Assembly: GCA_035630615.1 (NCBI GenBank)
Contig: DASQKI010000045.1
Coordinates: 1-64,000, forward strand
DNA: 64,000 nucleotides
Direction of reading: 5' to 3'
Source of the DNA: DATFRX01 sp035630615
Lineage (GTDB): Bacteria; Actinomycetota; Actinomycetes; Propionibacteriales; Nocardioidaceae
The notes under the pieces are model-generated. The model saw only the letters and a list, made by a program, of their open reading frames with translations. It was not told the origin of the DNA and did not search any database. Positions within the stretch are counted from its first letter, which is position 1. Each line of letters begins with the position of its first letter. The position numbers and the translations under genes are program-made. This document shows positions 43,563-51,854 of the stretch, piece by piece.

Positions 43563-43583
43563 GCGTCGTAAGGCGATGAGGCA

Positions 43584-44882
43584 ATGAACGGCTTCGACCC
43601 CACTCCGGCCGGTGCGACCCGGCCGCACGTCGTCGTCATCGGTGGCGGATTCGGAGGGCTCGAGACGGTCCGAGCACTTCGGCGAGCACCGGTCGACATC
43701 ACACTGGTCGACCGCCACGCCTACAACACATTCCAGCCGCTGCTTTATCAAGTGGCGACCGCGGGGCTCAATCCCGGCGACATCACGTACTTCCTGCGCT
43801 CCGTCTCTGCCCGGCAGTCCAACGTACGGTTCCGCAAGGGCGAGGTCGTCGGCGTCGACCCGGACGCACAGACCGTCGCGCTCGAGACCGGCGAGACCCT
43901 GACGTACGACTACCTCGTCGTCGCCTCGGGCGTGACGACCAACTGGTTCGGCATCCCGGGCGCCGAGGAGCACGCGCTGGCGCTCTACACCCGGCGGCAG
44001 TCGCTCGCGGTCCGTGACCGAATCTTCGCGTTCCTCGAACATGCGGCGGCCAACGGCTCCGATCGCGACCTTCGGATCGTCGTGGTCGGCGGCGGCGCGA
44101 CCGGTGTCGAGATGGCCGGCGCGTTGGCCGAGATGCGCAACCAGGGTCTCGGCAAGGTCTATCCCGAGCTCGACCCCAAGCACATCCACGTCGCGCTGAT
44201 CGAGATGGCCGACCGGCTGTTGCTGCCGTTCCACCCGAAGCTGTCGCGCTACGCCGCCAAGCAGCTGACCAAGCGCGGCACCGACCTGCGGCTGTCGACC
44301 GCGGTCGCGGAGGTCCGCCCCGACGCGGTCGTCGTCAAGGACGGCGAAGTGATCCCGGCCGAGGTCGTCATCTGGGCGACCGGGATCAAGGTGCCCGACG
44401 CGGTGTCCTCGTGGGGTCTGCCGCTGGGCAAGGGCGGGCGGATCGTCGTCGACGAGGACCTGCGGGTCCAGGGACACGACAACGTCTTCGCGATCGGAGA
44501 CATCGCCCTGACGCCCGAGCCGCTCGCCCAGCTCGCGCAGCCGGCACTGCAGGGCGGCAAGCACGTCGGCCGTGAGATCCGGGCTGCGGTCCGGGGCGAC
44601 ACCGAGCGAGCCCATCGACCGTTCCACTACCGCGACAAGGGCATCCTGGCGACGATCGGACGCAGCGCCGCGGTCGCCGAGATCTCGCACGTGCCCAAGC
44701 TCAAGGGCTTCGTGGCCTGGATGATCTGGCTGTTCGTCCACATCATCGGTCTGCTGGGCAACCGCAACCGGATCACGACGTTGGTCAACCTGTCGGTGCG
44801 CTACTTGGCGTGGCCGCGTACCTTCAACGTCATCGTCGGGGAGGTTCCCACCCCGGACTGGAGCGACACCCGGCCGCGATAG
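43584..44882 (+). CDS. ndh: type II NADH dehydrogenase
   Basis: A 432-aa non-proton-pumping NADH:quinone oxidoreductase. It has the FAD-binding GxGxxG near the start (VVVIGGGFGGLE, about 18-29), NTFQPLLYQVATAGL, the second dinucleotide motif for NADH (IVVVGGGATGVEMAGALAEM, about 168-187), VIWATGI and the FAD-contact VFAIGDIAL. The C-terminal amphipathic/hydrophobic region (FVAWMIWLFVHIIGLLG) attaches it to the membrane. A Rex-like palindrome precedes it. The start has GATGAGG upstream. Confidence 0.95.
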   Translation: MNGFDPTPAGATRPHVVVIGGGFGGLETVRALRRAPVDITLVDRHAYNTFQPLLYQVATAGLNPGDITYFLRSVSARQSNVRFRKGEVVGVDPDAQTVALETGETLTYDYLVVASGVTTNWFGIPGAEEHALALYTRRQSLAVRDRIFAFLEHAAANGSDRDLRIVVVGGGATGVEMAGALAEMRNQGLGKVYPELDPKHIHVALIEMADRLLLPFHPKLSRYAAKQLTKRGTDLRLSTAVAEVRPDAVVVKDGEVIPAEVVIWATGIKVPDAVSSWGLPLGKGGRIVVDEDLRVQGHDNVFAIGDIALTPEPLAQLAQPALQGGKHVGREIRAAVRGDTERAHRPFHYRDKGILATIGRSAAVAEISHVPKLKGFVAWMIWLFVHIIGLLGNRNRITTLVNLSVRYLAWPRTFNVIVGEVPTPDWSDTRPR

Positions 44883-44893
44883 CGTGGCCGCCC

Positions 44894-45057
44894 GTGACTG
44901 CTGTCATCGAGGTCTCGGACCTCCATAAGACGTACGGCAGCGTACGGGCGGTCGACGGGGTGTCGTTCTCGGTCGAGCCGGGTGAGTTCTTCGGCTCGCC
45001 TTCGCCGTCGCCATCGGGCTCGTCGCGACCCGCTTCTTCCAGTGGGAGGCCGACTAG
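44894..45057 (+). pseudogene. collapsed ABC ATPase-permease pair
   Basis: From GTG 44894 the frame encodes the N-terminus of an ABC ATPase (IEVSDLHKTYGSVRAVDGVSFSVEPGEFFG) that stops just before Walker A. From about 44990 another frame encodes LRLAFAVAIGLVATRFFQWEAD and ends at TAG 45055; this has the look of the last helix and C-terminus of an ABC-2-type permease. The natural order is ATPase gene then permease gene, so a deletion of most of both, joined at a short CTTCGG-type overlap, explains the structure. Assembly collapse is the alternative. Confidence 0.75.
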
Positions 45058-45060
45058 CTG

Positions 45061-45113
45061 ACGTGAGATTTGCCATCGTGGTCGCCATCGCCGCCACAGT
45101 GCAAATCTCACGT
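45061..45113. repeat. hairpin with perfect 13-bp arms
   Basis: ACGTGAGATTTGC (45061-45073) and GCAAATCTCACGT (45101-45113) are perfectly complementary around a 27-base loop. It lies between the ABC remnant and the convergent stomatin gene, whose last codons it touches, and could serve as a two-way terminator or be another member of the palindromic element set. Confidence 0.85.
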
Positions 45114-45977
45114 GCCGTCGGCGGGGTCCGCTTTGTCGTCGGTGCGATCGGTGAAGGCCTCGCTGAGCTTGCTCAGCGCACTCGTCACCTCGCTCGGCAC
45201 GACCCAGAACGTGTTGCCGGGGCTCTGAGCAAGCTCGGGCAACACCTGCAGATACTGGTACGTGAAGAAGTTAGCGTCCGGCTTGTTGCGCTGGATCGCT
45301 TCGAAGACCGTGTCGATCGCCTTCGCCTGTCCCTTGGCCCGCAGGATCGCCGCCCGCCGATCGCCTTGCGCCGTGAGGATCCGTGCCTGTCGGGTGCCCT
45401 CTGCGGTGAGGATCGCGGCCCGCTTCTCCCGGTCGGCCCGCATCTGCTTCTCCATCGACTCCTTGACCGACGGCGGCGGGTCGATCGACTTCAGCTCGAC
45501 GCGGTTGACCCGGATCCCCCACTTGCCGGACGCCTCGTCGAGCACGCCGCGCAAGGTCGAGTTGATGTGCTCGCGGGAGGTCAGCGTCTTCTCGAGGTCG
45601 ATGCTGCCGATGACGTTGCGGAGGGTCGTCACGGTGAGCTGCTCGATGGCCTGGACGTAGTCAGCGATTTCGTACGCCGCGTCGCGAGCGTTGGTGACCT
45701 GGACGTAGAGAACCGTGTCGATGTGGACGACGAGGTTGTCCTCGGTGATGACCGCCCGTGGCTCGAACGAGATCACCTGCTCTCGCATGTCGATCTGCTT
45801 GCGTACGCGGTCGATGAACGGGATCACCACGTTGAGACCCGGCTCCAGAGTGCGCTGGTAACGGCCGAGCCGTTCGACGTTGGCAGCCCTCGCCTGCGGC
45901 ACGATGCGGACCGTCCGTATCACCAGGACGATCGCGATCAGCGCCAGCACTCCTCCGACGATCAGCGCAACGATCAT
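45108..45977 (-). CDS. SPFH/stomatin family membrane protein
   Basis: A 289-aa SPFH (band 7) protein with an N-terminal membrane helix (about 3-22), the RTVRIVPQARAANVERLGRYQRTLEPGLNVVIPFIDRV start of the SPFH domain, and a long coiled coil (about 190-250: MEKQMRADREKRAAILTAEGTRQARILTAQGDRRAAILRA). Such proteins form membrane-microdomain scaffolds. It follows the NfeD-like gene by 2 bases on the same strand, the standard pairing of paraslipin/stomatin with NfeD. Confidence 0.93.
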   Translation of the reverse strand: MIVALIVGGVLALIAIVLVIRTVRIVPQARAANVERLGRYQRTLEPGLNVVIPFIDRVRKQIDMREQVISFEPRAVITEDNLVVHIDTVLYVQVTNARDAAYEIADYVQAIEQLTVTTLRNVIGSIDLEKTLTSREHINSTLRGVLDEASGKWGIRVNRVELKSIDPPPSVKESMEKQMRADREKRAAILTAEGTRQARILTAQGDRRAAILRAKGQAKAIDTVFEAIQRNKPDANFFTYQYLQVLPELAQSPGNTFWVVPSEVTSALSKLSEAFTDRTDDKADPADGT

Positions 45978-45979
45978 GC

Positions 45980-46411
45980 CTACTCCCTCGGGTGGACGAG
46001 TGCGGTGGCGCCGTCGATCTCGAACACGTCGACGGTGGCGCCTTCAGGAATCGTCGAGTCAGGGACGTAGGGGCGGGCCGACCACTCCTCGCCGCCGATC
46101 CGTACTCGACCGGACTGCTTGGTCACCTCGGTGAGCGCGATGGCCTCGCGGCCCACGAGTGCAGCGACGCCGGAGCGCATGATTGGCGGCCGGGCCATGT
46201 GCCGTCGGGCGATCGGACGTACGACGCCGATCATGAGACCGGCAGTGATGGCGAAAACGACGAACTGGAGGGTAATCCCCACGCCGACGGCCGCCGCGCC
46301 CGTGGCGGCCAGCGCCGCGACGGCGAGCAACCCAAGATCGAGCGTTGCCGTGAGCAGTTCGGCGGAGCCGAGTCCCAGGGCGACGATCAACCAAACGATC
46401 CACGGCTGCAT
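45980..46411 (-). CDS. NfeD-like membrane protein
   Basis: A 143-aa short-type NfeD. Two or three membrane helices fill residues about 4-70 (PWIVWLIVALGLGSAELLTATLDLGLLAVAALAATGAAAVG...), and the C-terminal OB-fold (about 85-143) shows GREAIALTEVTKQSGRVRIGGEEWSAR and PEGATVDVFEIDGATALVHP. It precedes the stomatin gene in one transcription unit; NfeD OB-folds are thought to bind the stomatin partner. ATG 46411 was preferred over an upstream GTG at 46420. Confidence 0.92.
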   Translation of the reverse strand: MQPWIVWLIVALGLGSAELLTATLDLGLLAVAALAATGAAAVGVGITLQFVVFAITAGLMIGVVRPIARRHMARPPIMRSGVAALVGREAIALTEVTKQSGRVRIGGEEWSARPYVPDSTIPEGATVDVFEIDGATALVHPRE

Positions 46412-46469
46412 AAGTCTCACCCGTCAGCCAGTGTACGTCTCGCGCGCGGGTCATCCGGGCGTCCGGAGC

Positions 46470-46940
46470 TCAGCCGCGCAGATGGGAGGGAAGCCGCAGA
46501 CAGCCGTCGTCGAGTCCGAAGTCATCGACGATCGCGCGCCATCCGTCGCGGCACTCCTCGGCCTTTCCTTGCTCGCCGGTTGCCTGGTGGGCCCACTGCA
46601 GTCGCGCGAGCGCCCGAGCGACCTCCACGGGTTGCCCGAGCTCACGCCGGATCTGGAGAACCCGGTCAAACAGCTCTCGCGCCTGCTCCGGCTCGCTCTG
46701 GATCGCGGCGAGATGTCCCATCGACTGGAGCGTTTCGGCCTCGTTGTCGCGGTCGTTGTGCGCGAGGTTGAACCGCAGGGTCCGGTCCAGTCGTCGCGTC
46801 GCCGAGCGCCATTGTCCGTGATCGGTGTCGATATCGGCGAGAGCGCGATCGAGCAGCGCCACCGTGTGCTCGTCGCCGAGCTCGTGAGCGACCGTTTTCG
46901 CTTCGGTCAGGTAGGTCTCGGCTTCGGACACGTCGCCGCA
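46470..46940 (-). pseudogene. TPR protein, 5'-truncated
   Basis: The C-terminal 156 codons of a tetratricopeptide-repeat protein, with helical pairs such as AETYLTEAKTVAHELGDEHTVALLDRALADI and ARELFDRVLQIRRELGQPVEVARALARLQWAHQATG, as found at the end of BTAD/LuxR-type regulators. At 46940 the frame runs into an IS481-family fragment, so the N-terminal part is gone. Without a start or promoter it is probably not expressed as a functional protein. Confidence 0.8.
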
Positions 46941-47196
46941 AGACACCTGCGACGAGCTCGGCATCACCCCCAAACGCACCCGGCCCTACCGGCCCCAGAC
47001 CAACGGCAAGATCGAAAGATCCCACCGCACCATGGCCGAACAGTGGGCGTTCAAGAAGTTCTACAACTCAGAATCCGCCCGGCGAGCGGCTCTCCCGGCC
47101 TGGATCCACCTCTACAATCACCACCGGAGCCACGCCGCGATCGGAAAGTCCCCGCCCATCAGCCGGTTGGACGACCTGGCTGGGCATCACAGCTAG
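46941..47196 (+). mobile_element. IS481-family transposase C-terminal fragment
   Basis: The frame ending at TAG 47194 encodes 84 residues of the integrase-core C-terminus: LGITPKRTRPYRPQTNGKIE, SHRTMAEQWAFKKF, WIHLYNHHRSHAAIGKSPPI and SRL. The catalytic Glu is in the NGKIERSH segment; the upstream DD part of the DDE domain, the N-terminal HTH and the left inverted repeat are absent. It abuts the truncated TPR gene head-on, so an insertion followed by deletion, or an assembly join at an IS copy, produced it. Confidence 0.88.
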
Positions 47197-47246
47197 CTCA
47201 GCCTTCGTGCGGATTGGCCTTCACGGTCTGCTGTAACACTCGTGGG

Positions 47247-48146
47247 ATGCAGATCTTGGTGACCGGGGCGTCGGGCTTCATCGGTCGCCGACTCTGTCCG
47301 GCGCTGGTTGAGCAGGGCCACGATGTCCGAGCGATGACTCGTCGACCCGAGGACTACGACGGCGCGGGCGTACCGGTCTATGGCGACGTCCAGACTCCCG
47401 AGACGCTTGGCGCAGCCCTCGAGAGCTGTGACGCCGCCTACTACCTGGTCCACTCGCTGGCCAGCGCGGACTTCGAGCGACTCGACGCCGAGGCGGCCCG
47501 TAGCTTCGCGGCCGCGGCGGCCGCCGGTCGGATCGACCGCATCGTCTATCTCGGCGGGCTCGGCCGGACCGACGACGACCTCTCGCCGCACCTACGAAGT
47601 CGCCGCGAGGTGGAGCGGCTCCTCAGCGAGTCCGCAGTCGCCGTGACGACGCTCCGCGCCGGAATCGTGGTCGGCCACGGCGGGATCTCGTGGGAGCTGA
47701 CCAGACAGCTCGTCGCGCGGCTGCCGGCGATGGTGACACCTCGGTGGGTCAACACTCGCACCCAGCCGATCGCGGTGTCCGACGTCGTCAGCTACCTCAT
47801 CGGCGTGCTCGATCGACCCGAGGCGGCCAACCGAACCCTCGAGATCGGCGGCCCGGACGTCTTGCGCTACGCCTCGATGATGCGGCGCCTGGCCGAGATC
47901 GAGGGACGGCGTCGGCTGCTCGTACCGGTGCCGTTGATGACGCCGCGGCTGTCGTCGTACTGGCTGTCCCTCGTGACCGACGTCGACACCCAGGCCGGCC
48001 GGTCGCTGATCGAGTCGATGCGCAACGAGGTAGTCGTGACCGACGACGCGATCCGCCGCCTCGTTCCGCTGGAGCCGCTCGGCTACGACGCGGCGGTGCG
48101 AGTGGCCCTCGCGGAGCGGGCTGCCGCGATCCAGGGCCGGCCGTGA
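47247..48146 (+). CDS. NAD(P)-binding epimerase-like protein
   Basis: A 299-aa extended/atypical short-chain dehydrogenase of the NmrA/YwnB-like group. The Rossmann glycine motif is QILVTGASGFIGRRL (residues 2-16), with RAMTRRPED at the cofactor-specificity strand, YYLVHSL, and IVYLGGLG. The usual Y-x-x-x-K catalytic pair is not evident, so a binding or quinone-reductase-like role is possible. ATG 47247 lies 51 bases after the IS fragment. The stop overlaps the next gene (GTGA). Confidence 0.85.
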   Translation: MQILVTGASGFIGRRLCPALVEQGHDVRAMTRRPEDYDGAGVPVYGDVQTPETLGAALESCDAAYYLVHSLASADFERLDAEAARSFAAAAAAGRIDRIVYLGGLGRTDDDLSPHLRSRREVERLLSESAVAVTTLRAGIVVGHGGISWELTRQLVARLPAMVTPRWVNTRTQPIAVSDVVSYLIGVLDRPEAANRTLEIGGPDVLRYASMMRRLAEIEGRRRLLVPVPLMTPRLSSYWLSLVTDVDTQAGRSLIESMRNEVVVTDDAIRRLVPLEPLGYDAAVRVALAERAAAIQGRP

Positions 48147-48811
48147 GGCCGCATCCGACGCGATCGCCACGGCGCGGCCGGCTCGCCGGAGTCGGCCTGG
48201 TGGGCACGGGGCTACTCCGTGCCGCGATGACCTCACGGCCGGGCTCGAGACGTTTCGTGCTCCTCGCCAATGCGACGGCGCTGGCCTGGGCTGCCGGTTC
48301 GCTGGAGGCGCCGGCCCACCGGCATCCGGCGCGGCGAGCATCCCCAGTCGATTTGCGGACGGCCGCCGAAGCCGTCGCGGCCGGTACGGCCACCTTCGCC
48401 GTCGTCTACACGGCGGCCCGCGTCAGTCGTCGAATCCCCATCCTGGCCGCAGCCGCGACCCGGGCCGCCCGACACAGTGTGGAGGGCTCCGGTGCGGTCG
48501 TCGCCACCACGATCGTCAACGGCGTTGCGGAGGAGCTGTATTTCCGCGACGCGCTCTTTCGAGCCGTCCAGGATCGGCATGCCGTCGCAACCACGTCCGC
48601 GTCGTACGTGCTGGTCACCGCGGCGACCGGCAATTTGGCGCTGACCCTGGCGAGTGCCGCCGTCGGGCCGGTGCTCGGCTGGCAGCGTCGCCGAGCCGAC
48701 ACGGTTATCGCGCCGGTCATCGCGCATCTCACCTGGTCGGCGCTGAGTCTCTGGCTGATCCCGCCGCTGTTCGCGGACGAGCCGATCGTGATCAGCGACG
48801 GCGTACGGTGA
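48143..48811 (+). CDS. CPBP-type intramembrane protease-like protein
   Basis: A 222-aa membrane protein starting with GTG in overlap with the preceding gene. It has about five hydrophobic segments and the CPBP (Abi/type II CAAX protease) motifs: EELYFRDALF (E-E-x-x-x-R) at about residue 133 and HLTWSAL late in the protein as the histidine box. The central helices are Ala-rich. Its substrate is unknown; coupling to the Rossmann protein is seen but unexplained. It is convergent with the P450 gene, overlapping by 20 bases. Confidence 0.75.
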   Translation: MRPHPTRSPRRGRLAGVGLVGTGLLRAAMTSRPGSRRFVLLANATALAWAAGSLEAPAHRHPARRASPVDLRTAAEAVAAGTATFAVVYTAARVSRRIPILAAAATRAARHSVEGSGAVVATTIVNGVAEELYFRDALFRAVQDRHAVATTSASYVLVTAATGNLALTLASAAVGPVLGWQRRRADTVIAPVIAHLTWSALSLWLIPPLFADEPIVISDGVR

Positions 48812-50189
48812 TCGGCGCACCGCCGGCGGGGACGGAGGTGATGTTGCGCGTACGCGGCTTCTCGACGCCGCTCGACTCGACCCGCCAGCGGCTCAGCACT
48901 TCGCGCAGCACGGCGACGCCCTCCATGAGGGAGAAGCCGGCTCCGATGCAACGCCGAACGCCGCCGCCGAAGGGAATCCAGGCGTTGGCCGGGACGTGGT
49001 CGTCGAGGAAGCGGTCCGGACGGAACCGGTCCGGCTCCGGAAACGACTCGGCGTTGGCGTGGGCCAGGATGATCGACGGGGCTACGATCGCGCCGGCCGG
49101 GAGATCCCAGCCGGCGATCCGTTGCGGAGCCATGAGGGCCCGATTGACGATCGGGATGATCGGGTGCAGTCGCATGGCCTCCTTGACGATCGCCTCCAGG
49201 TAGCTGTCGTCGCCCGCGTCTACGGCATCGTGCGCCCGCCGCTGCAGCGCCGGATCGCGGCCGATCTCGTGGAGCGACCACGACAGCGCGCTCGCCGTCG
49301 TCTCGTGGCCGGCCAGCAGCAGCGTCACGAGCTGGTCGCGAAGCTCCGGGTCGGTGAGCGGAGGCGTATCGCCGGCCTCGTCGCCGACGTGCAGCAGTCG
49401 CGACAGCACGTCGTCGCGGTCGCCGAGGTCACTCGCCTTGCGACGCTCGGCGATCTCGGAGTAGAGCAACCGATCGAGCTCGATCATGTTGTCGGTGAAC
49501 GCGCGCCATGGACGGATCCGTTGGATCTGCGGATAGATCCAGCCGAGCAGCATCCACGGCCGGATGTCGACGGTGCGGTTGACCCGCGGCCGGAGCCGGG
49601 CCAGCCGCGCCTCGTCGGTGACACCGAACACGACGCGCAGGATGATCTCGAGCGTCACGGCGTTCATGCGGTCGAGGGAGCGCGCCGTCTGGCCGTCGGA
49701 CCACGACTCGACCTCGGCGCCCGCGATCTCGCGTACGAGGCCTTGGTAGCCGCGTAGGGCCGCTCCGTTGAACGCCGGCATCAGCAGCTTGCGGGCCCGC
49801 GCGTGCTCGTCGCCGTCGGTCAGTAGGAGCGAGTGCTCGCCCATGACGGGTCCGAGAATCCCGTTGCCCAGGCCGGCGTAGAACTCGTGTGGGTCGCCGC
49901 CGAACACCGCCTTGATGTCCTCCGGCCGACGCAGCAGCACCAAGGTCCGGCTCGCCGGAGCCATTCGGACCGTGAACGCGTCGCCGTAGCGCCGATGCAG
50001 CCAGGGGATGAAGCGATGGCGATAGCGGAAGAACAGAAACGTCTGGATCGGGTACGGCAGCCGCGAACCCGGTGGCACCTGGTCGCGTCGGACCTGCGGC
50101 ACCACGCCTCGCCCCTGGGGCCGCATCTTGGTGAGCCGCTCCTCGACGCCGCGCCGCGGATCCGTCACAGGACTGTCGCGCAGTGTCAT
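48792..50189 (-). CDS. cytochrome P450
   Basis: A 465-aa heme monooxygenase. The I-helix oxygen-binding motif is LLAGHETTASALSW, the K-helix ExxR is EAMRLHP, the aromatic region is FRPDRFLDD, and the heme-cysteine loop is FGGGVRRCIGAG (Cys about 411). Its length and N-terminal PGSRLPYPIQTFLFFRYRHRFIPW resemble the CYP110/CYP135-like group that acts on fatty acids or terpenoids. It overlaps the upstream monooxygenase in ATGA, so both are co-translated and probably act on the same substrate. A ferredoxin is not encoded here. Confidence 0.95.
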   Translation of the reverse strand: MTLRDSPVTDPRRGVEERLTKMRPQGRGVVPQVRRDQVPPGSRLPYPIQTFLFFRYRHRFIPWLHRRYGDAFTVRMAPASRTLVLLRRPEDIKAVFGGDPHEFYAGLGNGILGPVMGEHSLLLTDGDEHARARKLLMPAFNGAALRGYQGLVREIAGAEVESWSDGQTARSLDRMNAVTLEIILRVVFGVTDEARLARLRPRVNRTVDIRPWMLLGWIYPQIQRIRPWRAFTDNMIELDRLLYSEIAERRKASDLGDRDDVLSRLLHVGDEAGDTPPLTDPELRDQLVTLLLAGHETTASALSWSLHEIGRDPALQRRAHDAVDAGDDSYLEAIVKEAMRLHPIIPIVNRALMAPQRIAGWDLPAGAIVAPSIILAHANAESFPEPDRFRPDRFLDDHVPANAWIPFGGGVRRCIGAGFSLMEGVAVLREVLSRWRVESSGVEKPRTRNITSVPAGGAPITVRRR

Positions 50190-51703
50190 GTGGTTGCCGG
50201 CTCCTTCGCTCGTGCGGACTCGCCCACCTGGGCGTCGTGACCCCATCGGTACGCGTCGGCGTCGACACGCAGCGTCTCCCACCAGTACATGAACGTGAAG
50301 CCCGGCCAGATGGTTCGGTTGACGCCGTGTGAGTCGAGATACCAGCTCGTACAGCCGCCAGTGGTCCAGATGCCGTTGCTCAGCTTGTCTTGGATCCACT
50401 TCTGGAAAGTGTCTTGGGCCGGCTTCGACACGTCGGCGACGCGTACTCCGCGGCGGTCCATCTCGTCGAGCAGGCGCACGACGTACTTCGCCTGCTGCTC
50501 GATCATGAAGACGACCGAGTTGTGGCCGAGGCCGGTGTTGGGGCCGAGCAGAAAGAACAGGTTCGGGAAGCCGGCGACGTTGATGCCCAGGTAGGTCTGG
50601 ATGCCGTGGTCCTCGAACTCCTTCGCGAGATCGCGCCCGTGGTGGCCGGTCACGTTGAGGTACTGGAAGCTGTCGGTCACGTGGAACCCGGTGCCGAAGA
50701 TGACGGCGTCGACCTCGTGCTCGACCCCGTCGGCGTCGACCACGCCGCGTTCGGTGAACCGCTCGACGCCGCCGGTCACGAGGTGCACGTTGTCGCGCTC
50801 GTACGTCGGGAAGTAGTCGCTGGCCAACAGGACTCGCTTGCATCCCATCCGATAGTCGGGAGTGAGCTTCTCGCGCAGCTCGGGGTCGGCGATCTTGCGC
50901 TTCATGTACTTCTGCACGAACTTCTCGCCGATCTTCTGCACGCCGGGATGCCCGTTGAAGCCGACCGCCCGAGACTCGAGGAACCAATACCACGCGTAGC
51001 GGTAGGCCCGCTGGACGGCGGGAACGCGCTCGAAGATGTCTCGCAGCTTCGGCGAGATCGGGTGGTCGGGCCGCGGCATCACCCACGGGGCGGTGCGCTG
51101 GAAGACGCGAAGCTCGCCGACCTTCGGCGCGATCTGGGGAACGACCTGGATCGCGCTCGCCCCGGTGCCGATCATCGCGACCCGCTTGCCGGTCAGGTCG
51201 ACGCTGTGATCCCACTGCGCGGTGTGGAACACCGAGCCACTGAACTCGTCGCGGCCGGGCAGGTCGGGGATGTTGGGGATGTGCAGCGCCCCGATGCCCG
51301 AGACCAGGACGCGTGCGGTAAACGTGTCGCCGTTTGCCGCCGTCGCGTGCCATACACCCTCGTCGGCGTCCCATCGGGCCGAGCTGAGCTCCAGGCCGAA
51401 ACGGATCTTGTCGCGCAGGCCGTACTTGTCGGTGACCTCTTCGAGGTAGTCCCAGATCTCCCGGCCGCCGGAGTACGCGCGGGTCCACTTGGAGTTTTGC
51501 TCGTAGGAGAACGAGTACATGAGCGACGGGATGTCGCAGGCGATGCCGGGATACGTGTTGTCTCGCCAGGTGCCGCCGATCGCCTCGGCCTTCTCGACGA
51601 TGACGAAGTCGTCGCGGCCGCTGCGCTGCAGCTGGATGGCCATGCCGAGTCCGGAGAAGCCGGTCCCGATGATGAGCACGTCTGTGGTGGTATGCGCCGT
51701 CAT
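50186..51703 (-). CDS. Baeyer-Villiger-type flavin monooxygenase
   Basis: A 505-aa class B flavoprotein monooxygenase that would insert oxygen into a ketone using NADPH and FAD. The FAD motif is IIGTGFSGLGMAIQL (about 10-24), the NADPH motif is MIGTGASAIQVVP (about 177-189), and between them lies the BVMO fingerprint FSGSVFHTAQWD (F-x-G-x3-H-x3-W-D). GIACDIPSLMYSFSY is also typical. It heads a two-gene operon with the P450 and faces the TetR gene across a palindromic operator. Confidence 0.93.
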   Translation of the reverse strand: MTAHTTTDVLIIGTGFSGLGMAIQLQRSGRDDFVIVEKAEAIGGTWRDNTYPGIACDIPSLMYSFSYEQNSKWTRAYSGGREIWDYLEEVTDKYGLRDKIRFGLELSSARWDADEGVWHATAANGDTFTARVLVSGIGALHIPNIPDLPGRDEFSGSVFHTAQWDHSVDLTGKRVAMIGTGASAIQVVPQIAPKVGELRVFQRTAPWVMPRPDHPISPKLRDIFERVPAVQRAYRYAWYWFLESRAVGFNGHPGVQKIGEKFVQKYMKRKIADPELREKLTPDYRMGCKRVLLASDYFPTYERDNVHLVTGGVERFTERGVVDADGVEHEVDAVIFGTGFHVTDSFQYLNVTGHHGRDLAKEFEDHGIQTYLGINVAGFPNLFFLLGPNTGLGHNSVVFMIEQQAKYVVRLLDEMDRRGVRVADVSKPAQDTFQKWIQDKLSNGIWTTGGCTSWYLDSHGVNRTIWPGFTFMYWWETLRVDADAYRWGHDAQVGESARAKEPATT

Positions 51704-51748
51704 GAGGCTAGTTCTCCTTCGCGGCTGCCTGTCCGGGCCCCTCGTTTC

Positions 51749-51765
51749 AGATACTAACGGTATCT
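51749..51765. promoter_or_regulatory. TetR-type operator
   Basis: AGATACTAACGGTATCT has perfect 6-bp arms (AGATAC/GTATCT) with a 5-base spacer and lies midway between the divergent monooxygenase and TetR genes, next to a possible -10 element TAGAAT (51765-51770). It is the likely binding site of the adjacent TetR protein. Confidence 0.6.
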
Positions 51766-51854
51766 AGAATGATCCGGGAAGATGTAAGACGACGAGAGGT
51801 GACCCACACCGCTGCGTCGTTCGAAGGCACGGCGTCGTCGGAGGGAGGGAGCGA

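Noticed and set aside
47690..48142. Upstream extension of the CPBP-like protein frame
   Set aside because: The open frame is a shadow within the epimerase-like gene; the GTG overlapping the upstream stop is the better start.
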